Positions 13,938 to 27,784 of a stretch of DNA of 64,000 nt are shown here, piece after piece. Each line of letters starts with the position of its first letter. The first letter of the stretch is position 1. The notes under the pieces were generated by a model, which was given only the letters and a program-made list of their open reading frames with translations, was not told the DNA's origin and ran no database searches. Origin of the DNA: Halictus rubicundus (Eukaryota; Arthropoda; Insecta; Hymenoptera; Halictidae). A program made the translations under genes and the position numbers. The stretch covers positions 496,001 through 560,000 of the forward strand of contig NW_027488691.1 of NCBI RefSeq assembly GCF_050948215.1. Reading direction: 5' to 3'.

Positions 13938-15760
13938 AGGAAAGGAGACGATAGAGGATAGGATAGCATAGAGGATAGAGGATAGGATAGGATAGAGGAT
14001 GGGATAGGATAGCGGATAGGGTAGGATATATGATTGGATAGGATAGAGGATAGGATACGATAGAGGATAGGATAGGATAGAGAATAGGATAGGGGATTGG
14101 ATAGGATAGAGGATAGGATAGGATAGAGGATAGGATAGGATTGAGGATAGGATAGGATAGAGGAAAGGATAAGATAGAGGATCGGATAGGTGATTGGATA
14201 GGATAGAGGATAGGATAGGATGGAGGATAGTATAGGATAGAGGATAGGATAGGATAGAGGATAGGATAGGATTGAGGATAGTATAGGATAGAGGATAGGA
14301 TAGGATAGAGGATAGGATACGATAGAGGATAGGATAGGATAGAGGATAGGATATAGGATTGGATAGGATAGAGGATAGGATACGATAGTGGATAGGATAC
14401 ATGATAGGATAGGATAGAAGATAGGATAGGATTGAGGATAGGATAGGATAGAGGATAGGATATTATAGAGGATAGGATAGGATAGAGGATAAGGTAGGAT
14501 AGAGGATAGGATAGGATAGAGGGTAGGATAGGATAGGATAGAGGATAGGATAGGATAGAGGATATGATAGGATAGAGGATCGGATAGGGGATTGGATAGG
14601 ATAGAGGATAGGAGACGATAGAGGATAGGATAGGTTAGACGATAGGATAGGATAGAGGATAGGATAGGATAGAGGATAGGATAGAGGATAGGATAGAGGA
14701 TAGGATAGAGGATAGGATAGAGGATAGGATAGAGGATAGGATAGGATAGAGGATAGGATAGGATAGAGGATAGGATAGGATAGGATAGAGGAAAGGAGAC
14801 GATAGAGGATAGGATAGCATAGAGGATAGAGGATAGGATAGGATAGAGGATGGGATAGGATAGCGGATAGGGTAGGATATATGATTGGATAGGATAGAGG
14901 ATAGGATACGATAGAGGATAGGATAGGATAGAGAATAGGATAGGGGATTGGATAGGATAGAGGATAGGATAGGATAGAGGATAGGATAGGATTGAGGATA
15001 GGATAGGATAGAGGAAAGGATAGGATAGAGGATCGGATAGGTGATTGGATAGGATAGAGGATAGGATAGGATGGAGGATAGTATAGGATAGAGGATAGGA
15101 TAGGATAGAGGATAGGATAGGATTGAGGATAGTATAGGATAGAGGATAGGATACGATAGAGTATAAGATAGGATAGAGGATAGGATAGGATAGAAGATAG
15201 GATAGGATAGAGGATAGGATAGGATAGAGGATAGTATAGGATAGAGGATAGGATAGGATAGAGGATAGGATAGGATAGAGGATAGGATACGATAGAGGAT
15301 AGGATAGGATAGAGGATAGGATATAGGATTGGATAGGATAGAGGATAGGATACGATAGTGGATAGGATACATGATAGGATAGGATAGAAGATAGGATAGG
15401 ATTGAGGATAGGATAGGATAGAGGATAGGATATTATAGAGGATAGGATAGGATAGAGGATAAGGTAGGATAGAGGATAGGATAGGATAGAGGGTAGGATA
15501 GGATAGGATAGAGGATAGGATAGGATAGAGGATATGATAGGATAGAGGATCGGATAGGGGATTGGATAGGATAGAGGATAGGAGACGATAGAGGATAGGA
15601 TAGGTTAGACGATAGGATAGGATAGAGGATAGGATAGGATAGAGGATAGGATAGAGGATAGGATAGAGGATAGGATAGAGGATAGGATAGAGGATAGGAT
15701 AGAGGATAGGATAGGATAGAGGATAGGATAGGATTGAGGAAAGTATAGGATAGAGCAAAG
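13938..15760 (+). repeat. Family B block B2
   Basis: This is the shortest B block. It carries AAAGGAGACGATAG, AGCGGATAGG, ATATGATTGG, GATCGGATAGG (14,185, 14,578, 15,031 and 15,548) and TATTATAGAGG (14,461 and 15,431). It consists of two copies of one ~850-bp module, described separately. The right boundary is a gradual run of plain 12- and 17-bp units before the family-A GTAGGGTAGAATTTTGG near 16,005, so the edge is uncertain by about 200 bp. Confidence 0.78.
13941..15734 (+). repeat. Two copies of an 851-bp module forming B2
   Basis: Copy 1 starts at 13,941 and copy 2 at 14,792 (AAAGGAGACG, offset 851). Later landmarks are 970 bp apart: TATTATAGAG at 14,461 and 15,431, and TAGGTTAGAC at 14,631 and 15,601. 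Copy 2 therefore holds 119 extra bases, exactly seven 17-bp units. The copies are otherwise very close, so B2 looks like one module that duplicated recently. Confidence 0.87.
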
Positions 15761-16919
15761 GATAGGATAGAGGATAGGATAGGATAGAGGATAGGATAGG
15801 ATAGAGGATAGGATAGGATAGAGGATAGGATAGGATAGAGGATAGGATAGGATAGAGGATAGGATAGAGGATAGGATAGAGGATAGGATAGGATAGAGGA
15901 TAGGATAGGATAGAGGATAGGATAGGATAGAGGATTGGATAGGATAGAGGATAGGATAGGATAGGATAGGATAGAGGATAGGATAGGATAGGATAGAGAG
16001 TAGGGTAGAATTTTGGATAGGATACAGGATAGCATAGGATAGAGTACAGGATAGGATAGTGAATAGGATAGGATAGAGGATAGGATATGATAGAGGATTG
16101 GATAGCATAGAGGATAGGATAGGATAGAGAATAGGATAGGATAGAGGATAGGATAGGATAGAGGATAGGGTAAGATAGAGGATAGGATAGGATAGAGGAT
16201 AGGATAGGATAGAGGATAGGATAGGATAGAGGATAGGATAGGATAGAGGATAGGATAGTATAGAGGATAGGATAGGATAGAGGATAGGATAAGATAGAGG
16301 ATAGGATAGGATAGAGGATAGGATAAGATAGAGGATAGGATAGGATAGAGGATAGGATAGGATAGAGGATAGGATAGGATAGAGGATAGGGTAGGATAGA
16401 GGAGAGGATAGTATAGAGGATAGGATAGGATAGAGGATAGGATAGGATAGAGGATAGGTTAGGATAGAGGATTGGATAGGATAGAGGATAGGATAGGATA
16501 GAGGATAGGATAGTGTAGAGGATAGGATAGAGGATATGATAGGATAGAGGGTAGGGTAGAATTTGGATAGGATACAGGATAGCATAGGATAGAGTACAGG
16601 ATAGTATAGAGAATAGGATAGGATAGAGGATATTATAGGGTAGAGGATAGGATAGGATAGAGAATAGGATAGTATAGAGGATAGGATAGGATAGAGGTTT
16701 GGATAGGATAGGATAGAGGATAGGATAAGATAGAGGATAGGATAGTGTAGAGGATAGGATGGGATAGAGAATAGGATAGTATAGAGGATAGGATAGGATA
16801 GAGGGTAGGATAAGATAGAGGATAGGATAGGATAGAGGATAGGATAGGATAGATGATAGGATAGGATAGAGGATAGGATAGGATAGAGGAGAGGATAGTA
16901 TAGAGGATAGGATAGGATA

Positions 16920-18170
16920 GAGGATAGGATAGGATAGAGGATAGGATAGTGTAGAGGATAGGATAGAGGATATGATAGGATAGAGGGTAGGATAGGATAG
17001 AGCATAGGATAGGATAGAGGATAGGATAGGATAGGATAGAGGGTAGGGTAGAATTTGGATAGGATACAGGATAGCATAGGATAGAGTATAGGATACGATA
17101 GAGAATAGGATAGGATAGAGGATAGGATAGGATAGAGGATAGGATAGGATAGAGGATAGGATAGGATAGAGGATAGGATAGGGTAGAGGATAGGATAGGA
17201 TAGAGGATAGGATACGATAGAGGATAGGATAGGATAGAGGAGAGGATAGGATAGCATAGATAGGATAGGATAGAGGATAGGATAGGATAGAGGATAGGAT
17301 AGTGTAGAGGATAGGATAGGATAGAGAATAGGATAGTATAGAGGATAGGATAGGATAGGATAGAGGATAGGATAAGATAGAGGATAGGATAGGATAGAGG
17401 ATAGGGTAGGATAGAGGAGAGGATAGTATAGAGGATAGGATAGGATAGAGGATAGGATAGGATAGAGGATAGGTTAGGATAGAGGATTGGATAGGATAGA
17501 GGATAGGATAGGATAGAGGATAGGATAGTGTAGAGGATAGGATAGAGGATATGATAGGATAGAGGGTAGGGTAGAATTTGGATAGGATACAGGATAGCAT
17601 AGGATAGAGTACAGGATAGTATAGAGAATAGGATAGGATAGAGGATATTATAGGGTAGAGGATAGGATAGGATAGAGAATAGGATAGTATAGAGGATAGG
17701 ATAGGATAGAGGTTTGGATAGGATAGGATAGAGGATAGGATAAGATAGAGGATAGGATAGTGTAGAGGATAGGATGGGATAGAGAATAGGATAGTATAGA
17801 GGATAGGATAGGATAGAGGGTAGGATAAGATAGAGGATAGGATAGGATAGAGGATAGGATAGGATAGATGATAGGATAGGATAGAGGATAGGATAGGATA
17901 GAGGAGAGGATAGTATAGAGGACAGGATAGGATAGAGGATAGTCTACGATAGAGGATAGGATATGATAGAGGATTGGATAGGATAGAGGATATTATTGGG
18001 TAGAGGATAGGATAGGATAGAGGATATGATATGATAGAGGATAGGAAAGAGGATAGGATATAATACAGTATAGGATAGGATTGAGTATAGGATGGGATAG
18101 AGGATAGGATAGGGTATTGGATAGGATAGAGGATAGGATAGGGTAGAGGATAGGATAGGATAGAGGATAG
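16920..18170 (+). repeat. 3,320-bp offset duplicate, copy 1
   Basis: This ~1.25-kb stretch recurs at 20,240-21,490 with a constant offset of 3,320 bp. Landmarks: ATAGGATAGTG (16,941 and 20,261), AGCATAGGAT (17,001 and 20,321), GGTTTGGATA (17,711 and 21,031), AGTCTACGAT (17,941 and 21,261) and GATATTATTGGG (17,989 and 21,309). The GGTTTGG unit also occurs at 16,696, which suggests a further 1,015-bp duplication inside. Confidence 0.86.
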
Positions 18171-19495
18171 GATAGGATAGGATAGAGGGTAGGGTAGAAT
18201 TTTGGATAGGATACAGGATAGCATAGGATAGAGTACAGGATAGGATAGAGGATAGGATAGGATAGAGGATAGGATAGGATAGAGGATAGGATAGGATAGA
18301 GGATAGGATAGGATAGGATAGAGGGTAGGATAGGATAGAGGATAGGATAGGATAGAGGATAGGATAGTGTAGAGGATAGGATAGGATAGAGAATAGGATA
18401 GTATAGAGGATAGGATAGGATAGAGGATAGGATAAGATAGAGGATAGGATAGGATAGAGGATAGGATAGGATAGAGGATAGGATAGGATAGAGGATAGGA
18501 TAGGATAGAGGAAAGGATAGTATAGAGGATAGGATAGGATAGAGGATAGGATAGGATAGAGGATAGGATAGGATAGAGGATTGGATAGGATAGAGGATAG
18601 GATAGGTTAGAGGATAGGATAGGATAGAGAATAGGATAGTATAGAGGATAGGATAGGATAGAGGATTGGATAGGATAGGATAGAGGATAGGATAGTGTAG
18701 AGGATAGGATGGGATAGAGAATAGGATAGTATAGAGGATAGGATAGGATAGAGGGTAGGATAAGATAGAGGATAGGATAGGATAGAGGATAGGATAGGAT
18801 AGAGGATAGGATAGTGTAGAGGATAGGATAGGATAGAGAATAGGATAGTATAGAGGATAGGATAGGATAGAGGATAGGATAAGATAGAGGATAGGATAGG
18901 ATAGAGGATAGGATAGGATAGAGGATAGGATAGGATAGAGGATAGGATAGGATAGAGGAAAGGATAGTATAGAGGATAGGATAGGATAGAGGATAGGATA
19001 GGATAGAGGATAGGATAGGATAGAGGATTGGATAGGATAGAGGATAGGATAGGTTAGAGGATAGGATAGTGTAGAGGATAGGATAGAGGATATGATAGGA
19101 TAGAGGGTAGGGTAGAATTTGGATAGGATACAGGATAGCATAGGATAGAGTACAGGATAGGATAGAGAATAGGATAGGATAGAGGATATTATAGGGTAGA
19201 GGATAGGATAGGATAGAGAATAGGATAGTATAGAGGATAGGATAGGATAGAGGATTGGATAGGATAGGATAGAGGATAGGATAGTGTAGAGGATAGGATG
19301 GGATAGAGAATAGGATAGTATAGAGGATAGGATAGGATAGAGGGTAGGATAAGATAGAGGATAGGATAGGATAGAGGATAGGATAGGATAGAGGATAGGA
19401 TAGGATAGAGGAGAGGATAGTATAGAGGATAGGATAGGATAGAGGATAGTCTAGGATAGAGGATAGGATAGAATAGAGGATTGGATAGGATAGAG
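17989..19495 (+). repeat. A3 higher-order repeat, 1,507 bp, variant copy
   Basis: This copy runs from the GATATTATTGGG anchor at 17,989 to the next anchor. It opens with the TATAATACAG cluster, then GTAGGGTAGAATTTTGG near 18,188, but the plain-unit run between them is shorter than in later copies. It also lacks the AGCATAGATAGG register break seen in the 1.8-kb copies. Confidence 0.75.
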
Positions 19496-21308
19496 GATAT
19501 TATTGGGTAGAGGATAGGATAGGATAGAGGATATGATATGATAGAGGATAGGAAAGAGGATAGGATATAATACAGTATAGGATAGGATTGAGTATAGGAT
19601 GGGATAGAGGATAGGATAGGGTATTGGATAGGATAGAGGATAGGATAGGGTAGAGGATAGGATAGGATAGAGGATAGGATAGGATAGAGGATAGGATAGG
19701 ATAGAGGATAGGATAGGATAGAGGATAGGATAGGATAGGATAGGATAGAGGATAGGATAGGATAGGATAGAGGGTAGGGTAGAATTTTGGATAGGATACA
19801 GGATAGCATAGGATAGAGTACAGGATAGGATAGAGGATAGGATATGATAGAGGATTGGATAGCATAGAGGATAGGATAGGATAGGATAGGATAGGATAGA
19901 GGATAGGATAGGATAGAGCATAGGATAGGATAGAGGATAGGATAGGATAGGATAGAGGGTAGGGTAGAATTTGGATAGGATACAGGATAGCATAGGATAG
20001 AGTATAGGATACGATAGAGAATAGGATAGGATAGAGGATAGGATAGGATAGAGGATAGGATAGGATAGAGGATAGGATAGGATAGAGGATAGGATAGGGT
20101 AGAGGATAGGATAGGATAGAGGATAGGATACGATAGAGGATAGGATAGGATAGAGGAGAGGATAGGATAGCATAGATAGGATAGGATAGAGGATAGGATA
20201 GGATAGAGGATAGGATAGGATAGAGGATTGGATAGGATAGAGGATAGGATAGGATAGAGGATAGGATAGTGTAGAGGATAGGATAGAGGATATGATAGGA
20301 TAGAGGGTAGGATAGGATAGAGCATAGGATAGGATAGAGGATAGGATAGGATAGGATAGAGGGTAGGGTAGAATTTGGATAGGATACAGGATAGCATAGG
20401 ATAGAGTATAGGATACGATAGAGAATAGGATAGGATAGAGGATAGGATAGGATAGAGGATAGGATAGGATAGAGGATAGGATAGGATAGAGGATAGGATA
20501 GGGTAGAGGATAGGATAGGATAGAGGATAGGATACGATAGAGGATAGGATAGGATAGAGGAGAGGATAGGATAGCATAGATAGGATAGGATAGAGGATAG
20601 GATAGGATAGAGGATAGGATAGTGTAGAGGATAGGATAGGATAGAGAATAGGATAGTATAGAGGATAGGATAGGATAGGATAGAGGATAGGATAAGATAG
20701 AGGATAGGATAGGATAGAGGATAGGGTAGGATAGAGGAGAGGATAGTATAGAGGATAGGATAGGATAGAGGATAGGATAGGATAGAGGATAGGTTAGGAT
20801 AGAGGATTGGATAGGATAGAGGATAGGATAGGATAGAGGATAGGATAGTGTAGAGGATAGGATAGAGGATATGATAGGATAGAGGGTAGGGTAGAATTTG
20901 GATAGGATACAGGATAGCATAGGATAGAGTACAGGATAGTATAGAGAATAGGATAGGATAGAGGATATTATAGGGTAGAGGATAGGATAGGATAGAGAAT
21001 AGGATAGTATAGAGGATAGGATAGGATAGAGGTTTGGATAGGATAGGATAGAGGATAGGATAAGATAGAGGATAGGATAGTGTAGAGGATAGGATGGGAT
21101 AGAGAATAGGATAGTATAGAGGATAGGATAGGATAGAGGGTAGGATAAGATAGAGGATAGGATAGGATAGAGGATAGGATAGGATAGATGATAGGATAGG
21201 ATAGAGGATAGGATAGGATAGAGGAGAGGATAGTATAGAGGATAGGATAGGATAGAGGATAGTCTACGATAGAGGATAGGATATGATAGAGGATTGGATA
21301 GGATAGAG
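19496..21308 (+). repeat. A3 higher-order repeat, 1,813 bp
   Basis: Anchor GATATTATTGGG is at 19,496. In order come the TATAATACAG cluster, GGGTATTGG, a plain run, GTAGGGTAGAATTTTGG near 19,780, GATTGGATAGCATAG (AGCATAG at 19,861), AGCATAGG, a second GTAGAATTT, and AGCATAGATAGG near 20,170. The 366 bases at 19,500-19,865 translate on the minus strand identically to seven other copies in A3. Confidence 0.83.
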
Positions 21309-21490
21309 GATATTATTGGGTAGAGGATAGGATAGGATAGAGGATATGATATGATAGAGGATAGGAAAGAGGATAGGATATAATACAGTATAGGATAGGA
21401 TTGAGTATAGGATGGGATAGAGGATAGGATAGGGTATTGGATAGGATAGAGGATAGGATAGGGTAGAGGATAGGATAGGATAGAGGATAG
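20240..21490 (+). repeat. 3,320-bp offset duplicate, copy 2
   Basis: This is the partner of 16,920-18,170. The homology loses register after the TATAATACAG cluster, where this copy has about 78 bp more than copy 1 before the next GTAGGGTAGAATTTTGG. It overlaps two of the higher-order repeat copies defined by the GATATTATTGGG anchor, so the 3.3-kb duplication and the 1.8-kb periodicity are superimposed. Confidence 0.82.
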
Positions 21491-23118
21491 GATAGGATAG
21501 AGGATAGGATAGGATAGAGGATAGGATAGGATAGAGGATAGGATAGGATAGGATAGGATAGAGGATAGGATAGGATAGGATAGAGGGTAGGGTAGAATTT
21601 TGGATAGGATACAGGATAGCATAGGATAGAGTACAGGATAGGATAGAGGATAGGATATGATAGAGGATTGGATAGCATAGAGGATAGGATAGGATAGGAT
21701 AGGATAGGATAGAGGATAGGATAGGATAGAGCATAGGATAGGATAGAGGATAGGATAGGATAGGATAGAGGGTAGGGTAGAATTTGGATAGGATACAGGA
21801 TAGCATAGGATACAGTATAGGATACGATAGAGAATAGGATAGGATAGAGGATAGGATAGGATAGAGGATAGGATAGGATAGAGGATAGGATAGGATAGAG
21901 GATAGGATAGGGTAGAGGATAGGATAGGATAGAGGATAGGATACGATAGAGGATAGGATAGGATAGAGGAGAGGATAGGATAGCATAGATAGGATAGGAT
22001 AGAGGATAGGATAGGATAGAGGATAGGATAGTGTAGAGGATAGGATAGTATAGAGGATAGGATAGTGTAGAGGATAGGATAGGATAGAGAATAGGATAGG
22101 ATAGAGGATAGGATAGGATAGAGGATAGGGTAAGATAGAGGATAGGATAGGATAGAGGATAGGATAGGATAGAGGATAGGATAGGATAGAGGATTGGATA
22201 GGATAGGGGATAGGATAGGATAGGATAGGATAGAGGATAGGATAGGATAGAGGATAGGATAGGATAGAGGATAGGATAGGATAGAGGATAGGATAGGATA
22301 GAGGATAGGATAGGATAGAGGATAGGATAGGATAGAGGATAGGATAGGATAGAGGATAGGATAGGATAGGATAGAGGGTAGGATAGGATAGAGGATAGGA
22401 TAGGATAGAGGATAGGATAGTGTAGAGGATAGGATAGGATAGAGAATAGGATAGTATAGAGGATAGGATAGGATAGAGGATAGGATAAGATAGAGGATAG
22501 GATAGGATAGAGGATAGGATAGGATAGAGGATAGGATAGGATAGAGGATAGGATAGGATAGAGGAAAGGATAGTATAGAGGGTAGGATAGGATAGAGGAT
22601 AGGATAGGATAGAGGATAGGATAGGATAGAGGATTGGATAGGATAGAGGATAGGATAGGTTAGAGGATAGGATAGTGTAGAGGATAGGATAGAGGATATG
22701 ATAGGATAGAGGGTAGGGTAGAATTTGGATAGGATACAGGATAGCATAGGATAGAGTACAGGATAGGATAGAGAATAGGATAGGATAGAGGATATTATAG
22801 GGTAGAGGATAGGATAGGATAGAGAATAGGATAGTATAGAGGATAGGATAGGATAGAGGATTGGATAGGATAGGATAGAGGATAGGATAGTGTAGAGGAT
22901 AGGATGGGATAGAGAATAGGATAGTATAGAGGATAGGATAGGATAGAGAGTAGGATAAGATAGAGGATAGGATAGGATAGAGGATAGGATAGGATAGAGG
23001 ATAGGATAGGATAGAGGATAGGATAGGATAGAGGAGAGGATAGTATAGAGGATAGGATAGGATAGAGGATAGTCTAGGATAGAGGATAGGATAGAATAGA
23101 GGATTGGATAGGATAGAG
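21309..23118 (+). repeat. A3 higher-order repeat, 1,810 bp
   Basis: This copy has the same order of landmarks as the preceding one. AGCATAG lies at 21,674, exactly 1,813 bp after its partner and 1,810 bp before the next copy at 23,484. The 3-bp length difference is what would result from exchanging one heptamer for two pentamers. The module at 21,313-21,678 is one of the eight identical ones. Confidence 0.83.
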
Positions 23119-24352
23119 GATATTATTGGGTAGAGGATAGGATAGGATAGAGGATATGATATGATAGAGGATAGGAAAGAGGATAGGATATAATACAGTA
23201 TAGGATAGGATTGAGTATAGGATGGGATAGAGGATAGGATAGGGTATTGGATAGGATAGAGGATAGGATAGGGTAGAGGATAGGATAGGATAGAGGATAG
23301 GATAGGATAGAGGATAGGATAGGATAGAGGATAGGATAGGATAGAGGATAGGATAGGATAGGATAGGATAGAGGATAGGATAGGATAGGATAGAGGGTAG
23401 GGTAGAATTTTGGATAGGATACAGGATAGCATAGGATAGAGTACAGGATAGGATAGAGGATAGGATATGATAGAGGATTGGATAGCATAGAGGATAGGAT
23501 AGGATAGGATAGGATAGGATAGAGGATAGGATAGGATAGAGCATAGGATAGGATAGAGGATAGGATAGGATAGGATAGAGGGTAGGGTAGAATTTGGATA
23601 GGATACAGGATAGCATAGGATAGAGTATAGGATACGATAGAGAATAGGATAGGATAGAGGATAGGATAGGATAGAGGATAGGATAGGATAGAGGATAGGA
23701 TAGGATAGAGGATAGGATAGGGTAGAGGATAGGATAGGATAGAGGATAGGATACGATAGAGGATAGGATAGGATAGAGGAGAGGATAGGATAGCATAGAT
23801 AGGATAGGATAGAGGATAGGATAGGATAGAGGATAGGATAGGATAGAGGATTGGATAGGATAGAGGATAGGATAGGATAGAGGATAGGATAGTGTAGAGG
23901 ATAGGATAGAGGATATGATAGGATAGAGGATAGGGTAGAATTTGGATAGGATACAGGATAGCATAGGATAGAGTACAGGATAGGATAGAGAATAGGATAG
24001 GATAGAGGATATTATAGGGTAGAGGATAGGATAGGATAGAGAATAGGATAGTATAGAGGATAGGATAGGATAGAGGATTGGATAGGATAGGATAGAGGAT
24101 AGGATAGGATAGAGGATAGGATAGTGTAGAGGATAGGATGGGATAGAGAATAGTATAGTACAGAGGATAGGATAGGATAGAGGGTAGGATAAGATAGAGG
24201 ATAGGATAGGATAGAGGATAGGATAGGATAGAGGATAGGATAGGATAGAGGATAGGATAGGATAGAGGAGAGGATAGTATAGAGGATAGGATAGGATAGA
24301 GGATAGTCTAGGATAGAGGATAGGATAGGATAGAGGATTGGATAGGATAGAG
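23119..24352 (+). repeat. A3 higher-order repeat, 1,234 bp, shortened
   Basis: The anchor is at 23,119 and AGCATAG at 23,484. The copy is about 575 bp shorter than its left neighbours, so an internal block has been lost. It ends with a private variant, GTATAGTACAGAGG at 24,153, that is otherwise seen only at 38,221 and 38,826. This copy is the transition from the 1.8-kb to the 3.4-kb periodicity. Confidence 0.8.
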
Positions 24353-27300
24353 GATATTATTGGGTAGAGGATAGGATAGGATAGAGGATATGATATGATA
24401 GAGGATAGGAAAGAGGATAGGATATAATACAGTATAGGATAGGATTGAGTATAGGATGGGATAGAGGATAGGATAGGGTATTGGATAGGATAGAGGATAG
24501 GATAGGGTAGAGGATAGGATAGGATAGAGGATAGGATAGGATAGAGGATAGGATAGGATAGAGGATAGGATAGGATAGAGGATAGGATAGGATAGGATAG
24601 GATAGAGGATAGGATAGGATAGGATAGAGGGTAGGGTAGAATTTTGGATAGGATACAGGATAGCATAGGATAGAGTACAGGATAGGATAGAGGATAGGAT
24701 ATGATAGAGGATTGGATAGCATAGAGGATAGGATAGGATAGGATAGGATAGGATAGGATAGAGGATAGGATAGGATAGAGCATAGGATAGGATAGAGGAT
24801 AGGATAGGATAGGATAGAGGGTAGGGTAGAATTTGGATAGGATACAGGATAGCATAGGATAGAGTATAGGATACGATAGAGAATAGGATAGGATAGAGGA
24901 TAGGATAGGATAGAGGATAGGATAGGATAGAGGATAGGATAGGATAGAGGATAGGATAGGGTAGAGGATAGGATAGGATAGAGGATAGGATACGATAGAG
25001 GATAGGATAGGATAGAGGAGAGGATAGGATAGCATAGATAGGATAGGATAGAGGATAGGATAGGATAGAGGATAGGATAGTGTAGAGGATAGGATAGGAT
25101 AGAGAATAGGATAGTATAGAGGATAGGATAGGATAGGATAGAGGATAGGATAAGATAGAGGATAGGATAGGATAGAGGATAGGATAGGATAGAGAATAGG
25201 ATAGGATAGAGGATAGGATAGTGTAGAGGATAGGATAGGATAGAGAATAGGATAGGATAGAGGATAGGATAGGATAGAGGATAGGGTAAGATAGAGGATA
25301 GGATAGGATAGAGGATAGGATAGGATAGAGGATAATATAGGATAGAGGATAGGATAGGATAGAGGATAGGATAGGATAGAGGAGAGGATAGGATACGATA
25401 GAGGATAGGATAGGATAGAGGATACAGGATAGGATAGGATAGAGGATAGGATAGGATAGAGGATAGGATAGTGTAGAGGATAGGATGGGATAGAGAATAG
25501 GATAGTATAGAGGATAGGATAGGATAGAGGGTAGGATAAGATAGAGGATAGGATAGGATAGAGGATAGGATAGGATAGAGGATAGGATAGGATAGAGGAT
25601 AGGATAGGATAGAGGAGAGGATAGTATAGAGGATAGGATAGGATAGAGGATAGTCTAGGATAGAGGATAGGATAGGATAGAGGATTGGATAGGATAGAGG
25701 ATATTATTGGGTGGAGGATAGGATAGGATAGAGGATATGATATGATAGAGGATAGGAAAGAGGATAGGATATAATACAGTATAGGATAGGATTGAGTATA
25801 GGATGGGATAGAGGATAGGAAAGAGGATAGGATATAATACAGTATAGGATAGGATTGAGTATAGGATGGGATAGAGGATAGGATAGGGTATTGGATAGGA
25901 TAGAGGATAGGATAGGGTAGAGGATAGGATAGGATAGAGGATAGGATAGGATAGAGTATAGGATAGGATAGGATAGAGGATAGGATAGGATAGAGGATAG
26001 GATAGGATAGAGGATTGGATAGGATAGAGGATAGGATAGGATAGGATAGGATAGAGGATAGGATAGGATAGAGGATAGGATAGGATAGAGGATAGGATAG
26101 GATAGAGGATAGGATAGGATAGAGGATAGGATAGGATAGGATAGAGGGTAGGGTAGAATTTGGATAGGATACAGGATAGCATAGGATAGAGTATAGTTTA
26201 CGATAGAGAATAGGATAGGATAGAGGATAGGATAGGATAGAGGATAGGATAGGATAGAGGATAGGATAGGTTAGAGGATAGGATAGGATAGAGGATAGGA
26301 TACGATAGAGGATAGGATAGGATAGAGGAGAGGATAGGATAGGATAGATAGGATAGGATAGAGGATACAGGATAGGATAGGATAGAGGATAGGATAGGAT
26401 AGAGGATAGGATAGTGAAGAGGATAGGATAGGATAGAGAATAGGATAGTATAGAGGATAGGATAGGATAGAGGATAGGATAGGATAGAGGATAGGATAGG
26501 ATAGAGGATAGGATAGGATAGAGGATAGGATAGGATAGAGGATAGGATAGGATAGAGGAGAGGATAGTATAGAGGATAGGATAGGATAGAGGATATGATA
26601 TGATAGAGGATAGGAAAGAGGATAGGATATAATACAGTATAGGATAGGATTGAGTATAGGTTGGGATAGAGGATAGGATAGGATAGAGGATAGGATAGGA
26701 TAGAGGATAGGATAGGATAGAGGATAGGATAGGATAGAGGATAGGATAGGATAGAGAATAGGATAGGATAGAGGATATTGTAGGGTAGAGGATAGGATAA
26801 GATAGGATAGATAGGATAGGATAGAGGATAGGATAGGATAGAGGATAGGATAGGATAGAGGATAGGATAGTGTAGAGGATAGGATAGGATAGAGAATAGG
26901 ATAGTATAGAGGATAGGATAGGATAGAGGATAGGATAGGAAAGAGGATAGGGTAAGATAGAGGATAGGATAGGATAGAGGATAGGATAGGATAGAGGATA
27001 GGATAGGATAGAGGATAGGATAGGATAGAGGATAGGATAGGATAGAGGAGAGGATAGGATAGGATAGAGGATAGGATAGCATAGAGGATACAGGATAGGA
27101 TAAGATAGAGGATAGGATAGGATAGAGGATAGGATAGTGTGGAGGATAGGATAGGATAGAGAATATGATAGTATAGAGGATAGGATAGGATAGAGGGTAG
27201 GATAAGATAGAGGATAGGATAGTATAGAGGATAGGATAGGATAGAGGATAGGATAGGATAGAGGATAGGATAGGATAGAGGATTGGATAGGATAGAGGAT

Positions 27301-27784
27301 AGGATAGGTTAGAGGATACGATAGTGTAGAGGATAGGATAGAGGATATGATAGGATAGAGGGTAGGGTAGAATTTGGATAGGATACAGGATAGCATAGGA
27401 TAGAGTACAGGATAGGATAGAGAATAGGATAGGATAGAGGATATTATAGGGTAGAGGATAGGAAAGGATAGAGAATAGGATAGTATAGAGGATAGGATAG
27501 GATAGAGGATTGGATAGGATAGGATAGAGGATAATATAGGATAGAGGATAGGATAGTGTAGAGGATAGGATGGGATAGAGAATAGGATAGTATAGAGGAT
27601 AGGATAGGATAGAGGGTAGGATAAGATAGAGGATAGGATAGGATAGAGGATAGGATAGGATAGAGGATAGGATAGGATAGAGGATAGGATAGGATAGAGG
27701 AGAGGATAGTATAGAGGATAGGATAGGATAGAGGATAGTCTAGGATAGAGGATAGGATAGGATAGAGGATTGGATAGGATAGAG
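24353..27784 (+). repeat. A3 composite higher-order repeat, copy 1 (3,432 bp)
   Basis: Order of landmarks: GATATTATTGGGTAG (24,353), TATAATACAG cluster, GAATTTTGG near 24,638, GATTGGATAGCATAG, a second GAATTTGG, AGCATAGATAGG near 25,031, GATAATATAGG near 25,333, GATATTATTGGGTGG (25,700), a doubled TATAATACAG cluster, GTATAGTTTACG (26,191), GATAGTGAAGAGG near 26,411, GTATAGGTTGGG, ATTGTAGGG near 26,777, GTGTGGAGG with GAATATGATAG near 27,137, GAATTTGG near 27,370 and ATTATAGGG near 27,444. This copy has no visible large internal duplication and serves as the reference for the next three. Confidence 0.86.
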
